64,000 nt of DNA, from the NCBI RefSeq assembly GCF_019929225.1, contig NZ_JAHZPA010000003.1, forward strand, positions 182,759-246,758, read 5' to 3'. Position 1 is the stretch's first letter. Each line of letters opens with the position of its first letter. The notes beneath the pieces were generated by a model that was given only the letters and a program-made list of their open reading frames with translations, did not search any database and was not told the origin of the DNA. Positions 45,451 through 56,702 of this stretch are shown piece by piece. The translations under genes were made by a program, and so were the position numbers. This DNA comes from Streptococcus sanguinis. GTDB lineage: Bacteria > Bacillota > Bacilli > Lactobacillales > Streptococcaceae.

Positions 45451-46221
45451 ATGTCTGTCTTAGAAATCAAAGATCTTCATGTTGAAATCGAAGGGAAAAA
45501 AATTCTCAAAGGGGTGAATCTCACTCTGAAAACAGGAGAGGTTGCAGCTATTATGGGGCCAAATGGAACAGGGAAGTCCACCTTGTCTGCAGCCATCATG
45601 GGCAATCCTAACTACGAAGTGACTCAAGGAGAAGTGCTTTTTGATGGAGTCAATATCTTGGAGTTGGAAGTAGACGAGCGTGCTCGCATGGGGCTCTTCC
45701 TTGCTATGCAGTACCCTAGTGAAATTCCTGGTATTACTAATGCCGAATTTTTGCGAGCAGCTATGAATGCTGGCAAAGAAGATGAGGAAAAAATCTCTGT
45801 CCGCGACTTTATCATGAAGCTGGATGAAAAGATGGAACTGCTCAACATGAAAGAAGAAATGGCTGAGCGCTACCTTAATGAAGGTTTCTCCGGTGGTGAA
45901 AAGAAGCGTAACGAAATCCTGCAGTTGCTCATGCTAGAGCCGACTTTTGCGCTCTTGGATGAGATTGACTCGGGACTGGATATCGATGCTCTTAAGGTTG
46001 TGTCCAAAGGGGTTAATGCTATGCGCGGTGAGGGCTTTGGTGCTATGATTATCACCCACTACCAACGCCTGCTCAACTATATCACTCCAGATGTGGTTCA
46101 TGTCATGATGGATGGTAAAGTCGTTCTTTCTGGTGGTCCAGAATTGGCAGTCCGCTTGGAGAAAGAAGGCTATGCTAAATTGGCTGAAGAGTTGGGCTTC
46201 ACCTATACCGAAGAAGCCTAG
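45451..46221 (+). CDS. sufC: Fe-S cluster assembly ATPase SufC
   Basis: 256 residues, an ABC-type soluble ATPase: Walker A GPNGTGKST, signature FSGGEKKR, Walker B FALLDEIDSGLD and H-loop ITHY. It binds SufB and SufD and powers cluster assembly in the cytosol. First gene of sufCDSUB, the only Fe-S assembly operon type usual in streptococci. Confidence 0.98.
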   Translation: MSVLEIKDLHVEIEGKKILKGVNLTLKTGEVAAIMGPNGTGKSTLSAAIMGNPNYEVTQGEVLFDGVNILELEVDERARMGLFLAMQYPSEIPGITNAEFLRAAMNAGKEDEEKISVRDFIMKLDEKMELLNMKEEMAERYLNEGFSGGEKKRNEILQLLMLEPTFALLDEIDSGLDIDALKVVSKGVNAMRGEGFGAMIITHYQRLLNYITPDVVHVMMDGKVVLSGGPELAVRLEKEGYAKLAEELGFTYTEEA

Positions 46222-46262
46222 TCAAACATTCTTTTGACTTTTATAAAAGATAGGAGAATGAC

Positions 46263-47525
46263 ATGACTAAAGAATTAATTCAAGAATTTTCACAGCTACA
46301 TGCAGAACCTGACTGGCTCTTTCAACTGCGCCAGCAGGCCTTTGATAAAATTGACCAGTTAGAGTTACCGCGTATTGAGCGGGTTAAATTTCACCGCTGG
46401 AATCTGGGGGACGGCCGTATTTCAGAGAGTGAGCCATTGACAAGTGTTCCAGACTTTACAGCTCTAGAAGACAATCTCAAGCTTGTCCAAGTGGGAACTC
46501 ATACTGTTCTGGAGCAATTGCCGGCTGACTTGGCAGCGCAAGGTGTGATCTTCACAGATTTCCACACAGCTTTGGAAGAGATACCAGAGCTGGTAGAGAA
46601 GCATTTTATGTCCGCAGTTAAGTATGACGAGGATAAATTGGCAGCTTACCACACTGCCTATTTCAACAGCGGTGCAGTTCTTTATGTGCCGGACAATGTT
46701 GAGATTGACCAGCCAATTGAAGGAATTTTTTATCAGGACAGCGAAAGCGATGTTCCTTTTAACAAGCATATTTTGATTATCGCGGGCAAACATTCCAAGG
46801 TTAACTACTTGGAACGCTTGGAAACTTACGGCGAGGGCTCTGTTCCAGTAACAGCCAATATCACTGTCGAAGTTATTGCTCAGGCTGGAGCTCAGATTAA
46901 GTTTTCAGCTATTGATCGCTTGGGCGAAAATGTAACGGCTTATATCAGTCGTCGTGGTAAACTGGATAATGATGCTATGATTGACTGGGCCATCGGCGTT
47001 ATGAACGAAGGCAATGTCGTGGCTGACTTTGATAGCGACCTCTATGGCAAGGGTAGCCATGCGGATATGAAAGTGGTGGCTCTCTCAAGCGGTAAGCAGG
47101 TTCAGGGGATTGATACCCGCGTAACTAACTATGGCTGCAACTCTATCGGAAATATCCTGCAGCACGGGGTTATCCTAGAAAAAGGAACCCTGACCTTCAA
47201 TGGTATTGGACATATTATCAAAGGTGCCAAGGGAGCGGATGCCCAGCAGGAAAGTCGGGTTCTCATGCTGTCTGACCAGGCTCGCTCAGATGCTAATCCC
47301 ATCCTTTTGATTGATGAGAACGATGTGACAGCTGGTCACGCGGCTTCTATCGGTCAGGTAGATCCAGAAGATATGTATTATCTCATGAGTCGGGGTCTTG
47401 ATAAGGCGACGGCTGAACGCTTGGTCGTGCGCGGCTTCTTGGGCTCAGTGATTGTAGAAATCCCTGTTAAAGAAGTTCGTGATGAAATGATTGAAAATAT
47501 CGATATTATTCTCGCAAAAAGATAA
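46263..47525 (+). CDS. sufD: Fe-S cluster assembly protein SufD
   Basis: 420 residues. The SufB/SufD core beta-helix has repeated turn residues in its C-terminal half; [22 protein letters not shown] is the C-terminal signature with the conserved His. It forms the SufBC2D scaffold with SufB and SufC. It starts 42 bp after sufC behind AGGAG. Confidence 0.97.
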   Translation: MTKELIQEFSQLHAEPDWLFQLRQQAFDKIDQLELPRIERVKFHRWNLGDGRISESEPLTSVPDFTALEDNLKLVQVGTHTVLEQLPADLAAQGVIFTDFHTALEEIPELVEKHFMSAVKYDEDKLAAYHTAYFNSGAVLYVPDNVEIDQPIEGIFYQDSESDVPFNKHILIIAGKHSKVNYLERLETYGEGSVPVTANITVEVIAQAGAQIKFSAIDRLGENVTAYISRRGKLDNDAMIDWAIGVMNEGNVVADFDSDLYGKGSHADMKVVALSSGKQVQGIDTRVTNYGCNSIGNILQHGVILEKGTLTFNGIGHIIKGAKGADAQQESRVLMLSDQARSDANPILLIDENDVTAGHAASIGQVDPEDMYYLMSRGLDKATAERLVVRGFLGSVIVEIPVKEVRDEMIENIDIILAKR

Positions 47526-47553
47526 AAAGCTGGGCCTTGTCCCTTGTAAGTAG

Positions 47554-49222
<1,669 letters not shown>

Positions 49223-49239
49223 GAACATGAAAGGAAATT

Positions 49240-50652
49240 ATGTCAGAAGAAAGAGTAGAACCAAAACCGATTGATCTCGGTGAGTACAAGTTTGGTTTCC
49301 ATGACGATGTTGAGCCTGTTATCTCGACAGGAAAAGGGTTGAATGAAGCGGTCATTCGTGAGCTTTCTGCAGCCAAGGATGAACCAGAATGGATGCTGGA
49401 TTTCCGCCTCAAATCCTACGAGGCTTTCAAGAAGATGCCGATGCAGACTTGGGGGCCAGATCTGTCAGAAATTAATTTTGATGACTTGATTTATTATCAA
49501 AAGGCCTCTGATAAGCCAGCTAGAAGCTGGGATGAAGTGCCTGAGAAGATTAAGGAAACCTTTGAGAAAATTGGGATTCCAGAAGCAGAGCGAGCTTACC
49601 TGGCTGGTGCAGCTGCCCAGTATGAGTCCGAAGTGGTCTACCACAATATGAAGGAAGAGTTCCAAAAGCTAGGAATCGTCTTTACGGATACCGACTCAGC
49701 TCTTAAGGAATACCCAGAGCTTTTCAAGCAGTATTTTGCTAAGCTGGTTCCTCCAACAGATAACAAGCTAGCAGCTCTCAACTCCGCCGTCTGGTCTGGT
49801 GGAACCTTTATCTATGTACCAAAAGGTGTCAAGGTAGATGTTCCTTTGCAGACTTATTTCCGGATTAACAATGAAAATTCTGGTCAGTTCGAGAGGACTT
49901 TGATTATCGTTGATGAGGGCGCTAGCGTCCATTATGTTGAGGGATGTACTGCTCCAACTTATTCCAGCAATAGCTTGCATGCTGCGATTGTTGAAATCTT
50001 TGCTCTTGATGGTGCCTATATGCGCTACACCACTATTCAAAACTGGTCAGATAATGTCTACAACCTCGTGACCAAGCGGGCGCGGGCTATGAAAGATGCG
50101 ACGGTTGAGTGGATTGATGGGAACCTCGGTGCGAAAACGACTATGAAATATCCGTCTGTCTATCTGGACGGACCTGGAGCGCGCGGAACCATGCTTTCCA
50201 TTGCCTTTGCCAATACCAATCAGCACCAAGATACAGGGGCTAAGATGATTCACAATGCTCCGCATACCAGCTCTTCTATCGTGTCTAAGTCCATTGCTAA
50301 GGGCGGAGGTAAAGTGGACTACCGAGGTCAAGTGACCTTTGGAAAGAATTCACAGAAATCTGTCAGCCATATTGAGTGTGATACGATTATCATGGATGAT
50401 ATTTCGGCGTCAGATACCATCCCCTTTAATGAAATTCATAACTCTCAGGTGGCGCTGGAGCATGAGGCCAAGGTTTCTAAGATTTCCGAAGAGCAACTCT
50501 ACTATCTCATGAGCCGGGGATTGTCCGAATCTGAAGCCACCGAAATGATTGTCATGGGCTTTGTCGAGCCTTTCACCAAAGAACTGCCTATGGAATACGC
50601 TGTTGAGCTTAACCGCTTGATTAGCTATGAAATGGAAGGATCAGTTGGGTAA
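49240..50652 (+). CDS. sufB: Fe-S cluster assembly protein SufB
   Basis: 470 residues. It has the N-terminal SufB region ([25 protein letters not shown]), the beta-helix core with the conserved EGCTAP Cys, and the C-terminal [21 protein letters not shown] signature shared with SufD. It is the main scaffold on which the cluster is built. Last gene of the operon; followed by a bidirectional terminator. Confidence 0.97.
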   Translation: MSEERVEPKPIDLGEYKFGFHDDVEPVISTGKGLNEAVIRELSAAKDEPEWMLDFRLKSYEAFKKMPMQTWGPDLSEINFDDLIYYQKASDKPARSWDEVPEKIKETFEKIGIPEAERAYLAGAAAQYESEVVYHNMKEEFQKLGIVFTDTDSALKEYPELFKQYFAKLVPPTDNKLAALNSAVWSGGTFIYVPKGVKVDVPLQTYFRINNENSGQFERTLIIVDEGASVHYVEGCTAPTYSSNSLHAAIVEIFALDGAYMRYTTIQNWSDNVYNLVTKRARAMKDATVEWIDGNLGAKTTMKYPSVYLDGPGARGTMLSIAFANTNQHQDTGAKMIHNAPHTSSSIVSKSIAKGGGKVDYRGQVTFGKNSQKSVSHIECDTIIMDDISASDTIPFNEIHNSQVALEHEAKVSKISEEQLYYLMSRGLSESEATEMIVMGFVEPFTKELPMEYAVELNRLISYEMEGSVG

Positions 50653-50757
50653 AGCTTCGTCTAAGTGAAATTTTGAATCACTGCTTGAAGACACGCATTG
50701 TGAGTTAATATTCAAAGATGTTTGCTAGTTCTAGTCCAACATTTACAAACCATACAA

Positions 50758-50792
50758 ACAACCGCGAATCATTTGATTCGCGGCTGTTCTTT
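50758..50792. terminator. Bidirectional terminator between sufB and dacA
   Basis: ACCGCGAATC/GATTCGCGGT-type perfect stem with an ATTT loop between convergent genes. Confidence 0.88.
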
Positions 50793-52059
50793 ATAGTTTC
50801 TCGTTGACATAGCGGACGAAGTCATTCCACCAGACCTTGAAGAAGATACTTTTTTCTACCTCTTGGCCTGCCACCATCGTGACAGAAGGCGCTTTGTTTT
50901 CCAGATAACCTTGGCCGATTGGCTCAGGGTCGGTATAGGTCAAGGTTCCGAGCTCAGTATTTTTTTTCAGCGGAGCTTGGAAGCCTTTTTCGTTGGTGGA
51001 AAATTCCACCTTGTGCTCAGCCTGATTGGCGATGCGCTCAATGATGGTGAAATCCTTGCTGGCGACGGCTGGAACGGTCTTCTGCTTGCCGTCAATAACG
51101 GTTGAATGGCTTTTATTGTAGGCTTCCCCCTCGGCCACAATAGTCGTCTGGGTGAAGTTTTGCGAAACATAGTTCATCAAAGAGGCTGTGGCTACAAAGC
51201 GTGCGTAGGGGTCGCCGTCAGTTTGATCAACGTCTAGCACGACTGTAATCATGCGGATACCATTTTCAGTAGTCGTTGCAACAAAGGAAGAGCCTCCCTT
51301 ATCTGAACTGCCGGCTTTAAGTCCGTCTACACCTGAGCGGAAGTTGGACTGGTTTTCCAGCATGAAGTTATAATTTTCCAGACTCGTCCCCGCAATTTTA
51401 GCTGTGGACTTGGAAGTGATGTCTGTCACTTGAGGGAAGTCCATAATCAGATGCCGGCTGATAACAGCCAAGTCGTAGGCACTGAATTTGTTTTCAGCGT
51501 CCTTGCTTTTTTTAGCTGTGCTAGCTGAGGTGCCATACTCTGTTTCTTCAGTTGCGTATTCCAGAAGAAGAGTATTCAGCCCTGTGGAGTTCACAATAGT
51601 AGCATCTTTGATTCCCCATTCTTTGAGCTTGGCCTTCATCATTTGGACGAAATTTTCTTCGCTACCCCCAACCTTCTCAGCCAAGGCAATCGTTGCACTG
51701 TTGGAGCTGGACATCAAGGAAGCGGCAATCAAGTCCTTGACTTTGTAACGTTTGGCTTCCAAAGGGACATTGCTGATATTTGGATTAGATGTCAGACTGT
51801 AAGCGTAGTCTGAAATATCAACATAAGTATCGGCAGTCAAGTCTCCTCTCTCAATGGCTTCGTAGACCAGATAGACGGTCAAAAGATTGGTGATGGAGCC
51901 GACTTCGATTGGAGTATTAGCATCTTTTTCGTAGAGAATCTTTCCAGAAGTAGCGTCCACAGCCATTGCACTCTTAGCGGCAATGTTGAAATCATCTGCT
52001 GCAACCTTGCTGGCGGTCATTCCGACCAAAACTAGTAAACATAGGAATAATCGTTTCAT
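50791..52059 (-). CDS. dacA: PBP3/DacA-type D-alanyl-D-alanine carboxypeptidase homologue with altered catalytic motifs
   Basis: 422 residues with the PBP3 (DacA) architecture: signal peptide cleaved near VAA-DD, peptidase S11 domain at about 25-285, beta-sandwich domain, and a C-terminal amphipathic membrane anchor (FFKVWWNDFVRYVNEKL) as in pneumococcal PBP3. The usual SxxK is S55-I-T-N58: codon AAT at 51888-51886 replaces the general-base lysine. KTG is K248-A-G250 (GCC at 51315-51313). The SxN motif S118-S-N120 is kept. The frame is intact, so it looks like a conserved but impaired or repurposed enzyme, not a broken gene. PBP3 normally trims pentapeptides at the cell surface. Confidence 0.88.
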   Translation of the reverse strand: MKRLFLCLLVLVGMTASKVAADDFNIAAKSAMAVDATSGKILYEKDANTPIEVGSITNLLTVYLVYEAIERGDLTADTYVDISDYAYSLTSNPNISNVPLEAKRYKVKDLIAASLMSSSNSATIALAEKVGGSEENFVQMMKAKLKEWGIKDATIVNSTGLNTLLLEYATEETEYGTSASTAKKSKDAENKFSAYDLAVISRHLIMDFPQVTDITSKSTAKIAGTSLENYNFMLENQSNFRSGVDGLKAGSSDKGGSSFVATTTENGIRMITVVLDVDQTDGDPYARFVATASLMNYVSQNFTQTTIVAEGEAYNKSHSTVIDGKQKTVPAVASKDFTIIERIANQAEHKVEFSTNEKGFQAPLKKNTELGTLTYTDPEPIGQGYLENKAPSVTMVAGQEVEKSIFFKVWWNDFVRYVNEKL

Positions 52060-52291
52060 TTCTTTCCCCTAAAACAAGATATAACCATTGTATCATAAAA
52101 TTCTTTTTTCTTTTATAAATCAAGGATAATAAAAGATTACAAAATAAATGTAAAGAGAAGTAGAGCAATCCCCTTAAAGAGATTTTTTATAAAAGTATCT
52201 TTCAGAAAATCTCACAAAATAGAAAAATATTTGAAAAAACACAGTTAAATAAACCGAAAAATAGAAAATTATTATTTTTTTACATAAAGCG

Positions 52292-52330
52292 TTTGTTTTT
52301 ATAAAAAAATATTGTATAATAATACAATAT
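52292..52330 (+). promoter_or_regulatory. Promoter of the first peptide-binding protein with overlapping palindrome
   Basis: A weak -35 (TTTGTT or TTGTTT at 52292-52298) and TATAAT at 52315-52320. A perfect 9-bp inverted repeat, ATATTGTAT at 52309-52317 and ATACAATAT at 52322-52330 with a 4-bp centre, covers the -10 and start site and may be an operator. The rest of the spacer from 52060 is A/T-rich; it contains a 12/15 CodY-like word at 52197-52211 and AAGCGTTT beside the -35. Confidence 0.55.
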
Positions 52331-52351
52331 AAATTGAGAAGGAGAATGCTC

Positions 52352-54307
52352 ATGAAAAAATCTAAATGGTTGGCCATTACTGGACTGACAGTCGTGTCAA
52401 CACTGATTTTAGCTGCTTGTGGAAGCTCCAGTGCCAGCAATACATACTCTTATGTTTATATTGCTGATCCTGATACCTTGGACTATGTAAACTCCAATCG
52501 GGGAACGACTTCTGATGTGGCTTCAAATCTGGTCGATGGTCTTTTGGAAAATGACAAGTATGGTAATCTGGTTCCATCTATTGCGGAAGACTGGACTGTT
52601 TCAAAGGATGGTCTGACTTATACCTATAAGCTTCGTAAAGATGCTAAATGGTACACTTCAGATGGAGAGGAATATGAAAGTGTCAAAGCCCAGGACTTTG
52701 TAACTGGTTTGAAGCACGCAGCAGATGAAAAATCAGAGGCTCTTCCAATTGTTCAAAGCTCTATCAAAGGCTTGGATGCCTATGTCAAGGGTGAGTCAAA
52801 TGATTTTTCAACGGTTGGCGTCAAGGCTGTTGATGACTATACGGTCGAGTACACTCTTAACCAGCCAGAAAGTTATTGGAATTCCAAGACGACTATGGGG
52901 ATTCTCTTTCCGATTAACAAAGAATTCTTGGAATCAAAAGGAAAAGATTTTGGTACTGTAAAACCTTCTTCCATTCTTTATAATGGTCCTTATATTCTGA
53001 AGGCTTTTACTTCTAAGTCTGTCATTGAATATGCTAAAAACCAGAACTACTGGGATAAGGACAATGTCAAGGTTGAAAATATAAAACTGACTTACTATGA
53101 TGGTTCAGACCAAGAATCACTAATCCGCAACTTCTCAGACGGTGCCTATTCTCAAGCGCGGCTTTATCCGACAAGTTCTAATTACGCTTCTGTAGAAAAG
53201 CAATACAAAGACAATATTATCTACACACCACAGAACTCAACCAGCTATTTCTTTAGCTTCAATCTGAATCGTAAGGCTTATAACCATTCGTCTAAGACCA
53301 CAGATGCTCAGAAGACATCGACTACAGCGGCTATTCAAAATAAAGACTTCCGTCAGGCGATTAACTTTGCCTTTGACCGGACATCTTTTGGAGCTCAGAT
53401 GAATGGTAAAGATGGGGCGACTAAACTCATCCGTAGCTTGCTTGTTCCTCCTAGCTTCGTGCAGGTTGATGGCAAAGACTTTTCAGATGTTGTAGAGAGC
53501 AAACTTCCTACATACGGTGATGAGTGGAGCGGTGTCAAGTTGACAGATGCCCAAGATACCATCTACAATGCTGACAAGGCCAAGGCAGAGTTTGCTAAGG
53601 CTAAGGAAGCTTTGCAAGCAGAAGGCGTTGAATTCCCTATCCATATCGATGTTCCTGTGGATCAGACTGACAAAGTCTTGGTACAGCGGACCAACTCTTT
53701 CAAACAGTCTGTTGAAGCAGCGCTTGGTCAAGAAAATGTCGTTATTGATGTTCAGCAAATGTCCACAGATGACTACGATAATTCAGCCTACTTTGCAGAA
53801 ACAGCAGCTCAGAAAGACTACGACCTCAACATGTCTGGCTGGTCAGCGGATTATCAAGATCCATCAACTTATCTGAATATTTTCAATCCAGAAACTGGTG
53901 ATATTCTGGATAATATAGGCTTAGAAAAAGGGAAAAATCAAGATATCGTCAACAAAGTCGGCTTGAACGAATACAAAGAGTTATTGGATGAGGCGGATAA
54001 GGAAAAACAAGATACCGACGCTCGTTATACCAAATACGCAGCAGCTCAAGCTTGGCTGACAGATAGCTCCATTGTTATCCCTAGTGTTTCTGCGGGTGGT
54101 TCACCAGTTGTTCAGAAGGTCGTGCCATTTACCAAGTCTTACTCTTATGTTGGAATCAAAGGAGATGTCTATGTCTTTAAGAACATGGAACTCCAAAATG
54201 ATATTGTGACAGCTAAAGACTATGAAGCGGCTCTTAAGAAATGGGAAAAAGAAAAGGAAGCATCCAACAAAAAAGCCCAAGAAGAGCTAGAAAAACACAT
54301 CAAATAA
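52352..54307 (+). CDS. Oligopeptide ABC transporter substrate-binding lipoprotein 1 (AmiA/HppA family)
   Basis: 651 residues. Type II signal peptide with lipobox ILAAC (Cys22), followed by a SBP_bac_5 domain: YIADPDTLDYVNSNRGTT, VDGLLENDKYGNLVPSIAEDW, and FRQAINFAFDR in the middle. It captures extracellular peptides for the AmiCDEF permease encoded downstream. ATG 52352 follows AAGGAG; the upstream ATG at 52334 is rejected. Two close paralogues follow in tandem. The seven residues before the lipobox Cys are STLILAA. Confidence 0.94.
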   Translation: MKKSKWLAITGLTVVSTLILAACGSSSASNTYSYVYIADPDTLDYVNSNRGTTSDVASNLVDGLLENDKYGNLVPSIAEDWTVSKDGLTYTYKLRKDAKWYTSDGEEYESVKAQDFVTGLKHAADEKSEALPIVQSSIKGLDAYVKGESNDFSTVGVKAVDDYTVEYTLNQPESYWNSKTTMGILFPINKEFLESKGKDFGTVKPSSILYNGPYILKAFTSKSVIEYAKNQNYWDKDNVKVENIKLTYYDGSDQESLIRNFSDGAYSQARLYPTSSNYASVEKQYKDNIIYTPQNSTSYFFSFNLNRKAYNHSSKTTDAQKTSTTAAIQNKDFRQAINFAFDRTSFGAQMNGKDGATKLIRSLLVPPSFVQVDGKDFSDVVESKLPTYGDEWSGVKLTDAQDTIYNADKAKAEFAKAKEALQAEGVEFPIHIDVPVDQTDKVLVQRTNSFKQSVEAALGQENVVIDVQQMSTDDYDNSAYFAETAAQKDYDLNMSGWSADYQDPSTYLNIFNPETGDILDNIGLEKGKNQDIVNKVGLNEYKELLDEADKEKQDTDARYTKYAAAQAWLTDSSIVIPSVSAGGSPVVQKVVPFTKSYSYVGIKGDVYVFKNMELQNDIVTAKDYEAALKKWEKEKEASNKKAQEELEKHIK

Positions 54308-54377
54308 GGTTCTGAACCGCGAACTTTTGACTCTTTGCAAACCGTTTGGAATCAAAAGTTTGTGAATACGATAAAGC

Positions 54378-54412
54378 GAGGCTGAGACATTTTGTCCCAG
54401 TCTCTTTTTTTA
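54378..54412 (+). terminator. Terminator after peptide-binding protein 1
   Basis: GAGGCTGAGACA/TGTCCCAGTCTC hairpin and T7. Confidence 0.88.
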
Positions 54413-54433
54413 TATGACTCTCTATTGCATTGA

Positions 54434-54466
54434 AGCGTTTACATCCTGTCGCAGAAGTGCTATAAT
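54434..54466 (+). promoter_or_regulatory. Promoter of peptide-binding protein 2 with cre-like half site
   Basis: TTTACA at about 54438 and TATAAT at about 54461. The -35 lies within GAAGCGTTTACA, which resembles the 3' part of a CcpA cre site but lacks one base of the full consensus. Confidence 0.4.
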
Positions 54467-54499
54467 GAAAGTAATCTTAATGAAAACTGGAGGAAGTTT

Positions 54500-56470
54500 A
54501 TGAAAACATCTAAGTTAGCTGCAGCTGCTGGGCTTGTCATTCTCTCTACAGGAATTTTGGCTGCCTGTTCGTTTGGCGGCTCCAATTCATCTGGGAAAAA
54601 CTATAGCTATGTTTATACCGCAGATCCAGATACGCTGGATTACACTGTGTCCAATAAGCGGGCAACCAATGAGATTATGGCTAATGTAGTGGATGGTTTG
54701 CTAGAAAGCGATAAGTATGGTAACTTAGTGCCTTCTCTAGCGGAAGATTGGACCGTTTCAAAAGATGGTCTGACCTATACTTATAAGCTTCGTGAGGGAG
54801 TGAAGTGGTATACTTCTGATGGTGAAGAGTATGCAGATGTGACTGCTAAGGACTTTGTGACCAGTCTGAAGCATGCCGCAGACAGCAAGTCTGAGGGTCT
54901 CTATATCATTCAAAAATCTGTTAAAGGTTTGGACGACTATGTCAATGGTAAAATAACTGATTTCTCCCAAGTGGGTGTCAAGGCGGTGGATGATTCTACT
55001 GTTCAATACACTTTGAATCAGCCAGAAAGTTTCTGGAATTCTAAGACAACCATGGGGATTCTTTTCCCAATTAACGAAGAATTTCTGAAATCAAAAGGTG
55101 ACAAGTTTGCTCAGGGAACGGATCCGACCAGTGTTCTCTACAATGGTCCGTTTATCTTGAAATCTATCACTTCGAAATCTCAAATTAGCTTAGAGAAAAA
55201 TCCAAACTATTGGGATAAGGAAAAGGTGAAAATTGACACTGTCAAATTCTCTTACTACGATGGTCAAGATACAGAATCTCTGGTGCGTGGCTTTTCTGAT
55301 GGCAACTACACCATTGCTCGTCTTTTCCCAAACAGCTCAAACTTTGCCAGTGTGAAGAAACAGTATGGCGACAATATCGTCTACACGCCTCAAGGCTCAG
55401 GGACCTTCTTTGTTACAACTAATATTGATCGTCAGTCTTACGAGCATACTTCTAAGACAACGGATGCACAGAAATCTTCTACCAAGAAAGCACTGCTCAA
55501 TAAAGATTTCCGTCAAGCTCTGCTTTTTGCCTTTGACCGGACTGCCTATTCTGCACAAACCAATGGCGAAGAAGCAGCAGACAAGCAGCTTCGTAATACC
55601 TTTGTTCCGCCAACCTTTGTTCAAGCTAATGGTAAAGAGTTCGGAAGCATCGCAGAAGAAAATCTGGCTAGCTACGGTGATGAGTGGAAGGGAGTCAAAT
55701 TAGACGACGCTCAGGATGGCTTTTATAATCCAGAAAAAGCCAAGGCAGAATTTGCCAAAGCTAAAGAAGCGCTGCAGGCAGAAGGAGTGGAATTCCCTAT
55801 TCATCTGGATATTCCGGTCAGCTCAGCAGATACCAATGGCGTTAAGAGTGTTCAGTCACTGAAGCAGTCTATTGAAGCTAATCTTGGATCTGACAATGTA
55901 GTGATTGATATTCAGCAGATGACAGATGATGAGTTGAATAACATCACCTACTTTGCGAACTCTGCATCTCAAGAAGACTGGGACTTGAATAATAATCTCG
56001 GCTGGAGCCCAGATTATAACGATCCATCTTCTTATCTGGAAATCACTGGATCTAAGACTGGTGAGAATGTTGACAGCTACTTTGGTTTTGACCCTGGCAC
56101 GGATAATGCAGCAGCTAAAGAGGCTGGCTTTGAAGAGTATGACAAGCTCTTGGAAGACGCTGCTTCAGAAAACGAGGATATTAACAAACGTTACGAAAAA
56201 TATGCTGCAGCTCAGGCTTGGCTGACAGACAGTGCCCTGTTGATGCCGGCATGGTCATCTGGTGCAACACCAAGTGTCCGTAAGGTTGTTCCGTTCTCAG
56301 GACCATTTGCTTGGACTGGAAACAAGGGTGAATACAGCTTTAAATATGTTGAAATCCAAGATAAACCAATAACGACTAAAGAATATGAAAAAGCGCGTGA
56401 AAAATGGGCAAAAGAAAAGGAAGAATCCAACAAAAAAGCTCAAAAAGAACTCGCAGAACATATCAAATAG
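54500..56470 (+). CDS. Oligopeptide ABC transporter substrate-binding lipoprotein 2 (AmiA/HppA family)
   Basis: 656 residues with lipobox ILAAC (Cys23) and the same SBP_bac_5 domain as its neighbours. It shares long identical stretches with protein 1 (GNLVPS.AEDWTVSKDGLTYTYKLR; KAEFAKAKEALQAEGVEFPIH). Divergence is concentrated in loop regions expected to line the peptide pocket, suggesting different peptide preference. It is flanked by its own promoter and terminator, so it can be expressed apart from the permease. Confidence 0.94.
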   Translation: MKTSKLAAAAGLVILSTGILAACSFGGSNSSGKNYSYVYTADPDTLDYTVSNKRATNEIMANVVDGLLESDKYGNLVPSLAEDWTVSKDGLTYTYKLREGVKWYTSDGEEYADVTAKDFVTSLKHAADSKSEGLYIIQKSVKGLDDYVNGKITDFSQVGVKAVDDSTVQYTLNQPESFWNSKTTMGILFPINEEFLKSKGDKFAQGTDPTSVLYNGPFILKSITSKSQISLEKNPNYWDKEKVKIDTVKFSYYDGQDTESLVRGFSDGNYTIARLFPNSSNFASVKKQYGDNIVYTPQGSGTFFVTTNIDRQSYEHTSKTTDAQKSSTKKALLNKDFRQALLFAFDRTAYSAQTNGEEAADKQLRNTFVPPTFVQANGKEFGSIAEENLASYGDEWKGVKLDDAQDGFYNPEKAKAEFAKAKEALQAEGVEFPIHLDIPVSSADTNGVKSVQSLKQSIEANLGSDNVVIDIQQMTDDELNNITYFANSASQEDWDLNNNLGWSPDYNDPSSYLEITGSKTGENVDSYFGFDPGTDNAAAKEAGFEEYDKLLEDAASENEDINKRYEKYAAAQAWLTDSALLMPAWSSGATPSVRKVVPFSGPFAWTGNKGEYSFKYVEIQDKPITTKEYEKAREKWAKEKEESNKKAQKELAEHIK

Positions 56471-56475
56471 AGCAA

Positions 56476-56505
56476 GAAAATCCCATTGTAGCAACAGTGG
56501 GATTT
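56476..56505 (+). terminator. Terminator after peptide-binding protein 2
   Basis: AAATCCCATTG/CAGTGGGATTT hairpin with T-run. Confidence 0.9.
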
Positions 56506-56615
56506 TTGATGATTTTGAAGACGAAATGGACGAGGTTGAGCTTGTCTGGTCCTAGATAATCAACATCCGAGAAAACCAATTGCATAAACATCTTAGTGTG
56601 TTAGTGAGCTAACTT

Positions 56616-56630
56616 AATATTCTGAAAATT
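56616..56630. promoter_or_regulatory. CodY box upstream of peptide-binding protein 3
   Basis: AATATTCTGAAAATT matches AATTTTCWGAAAATT at 14 of 15 positions. It lies just upstream of the -35 (TTTACT 56634-56639; -10 TATAAT 56657-56662, 17-bp spacer), so bound CodY would contact or block RNA polymerase. Confidence 0.72.
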
Positions 56631-56702
56631 TATTTTACTTTTAGTACTATCTATGCTATAATCTTAATTAAATCTAAAAATCTAAAAGATGGAGAAACCC
56701 AT

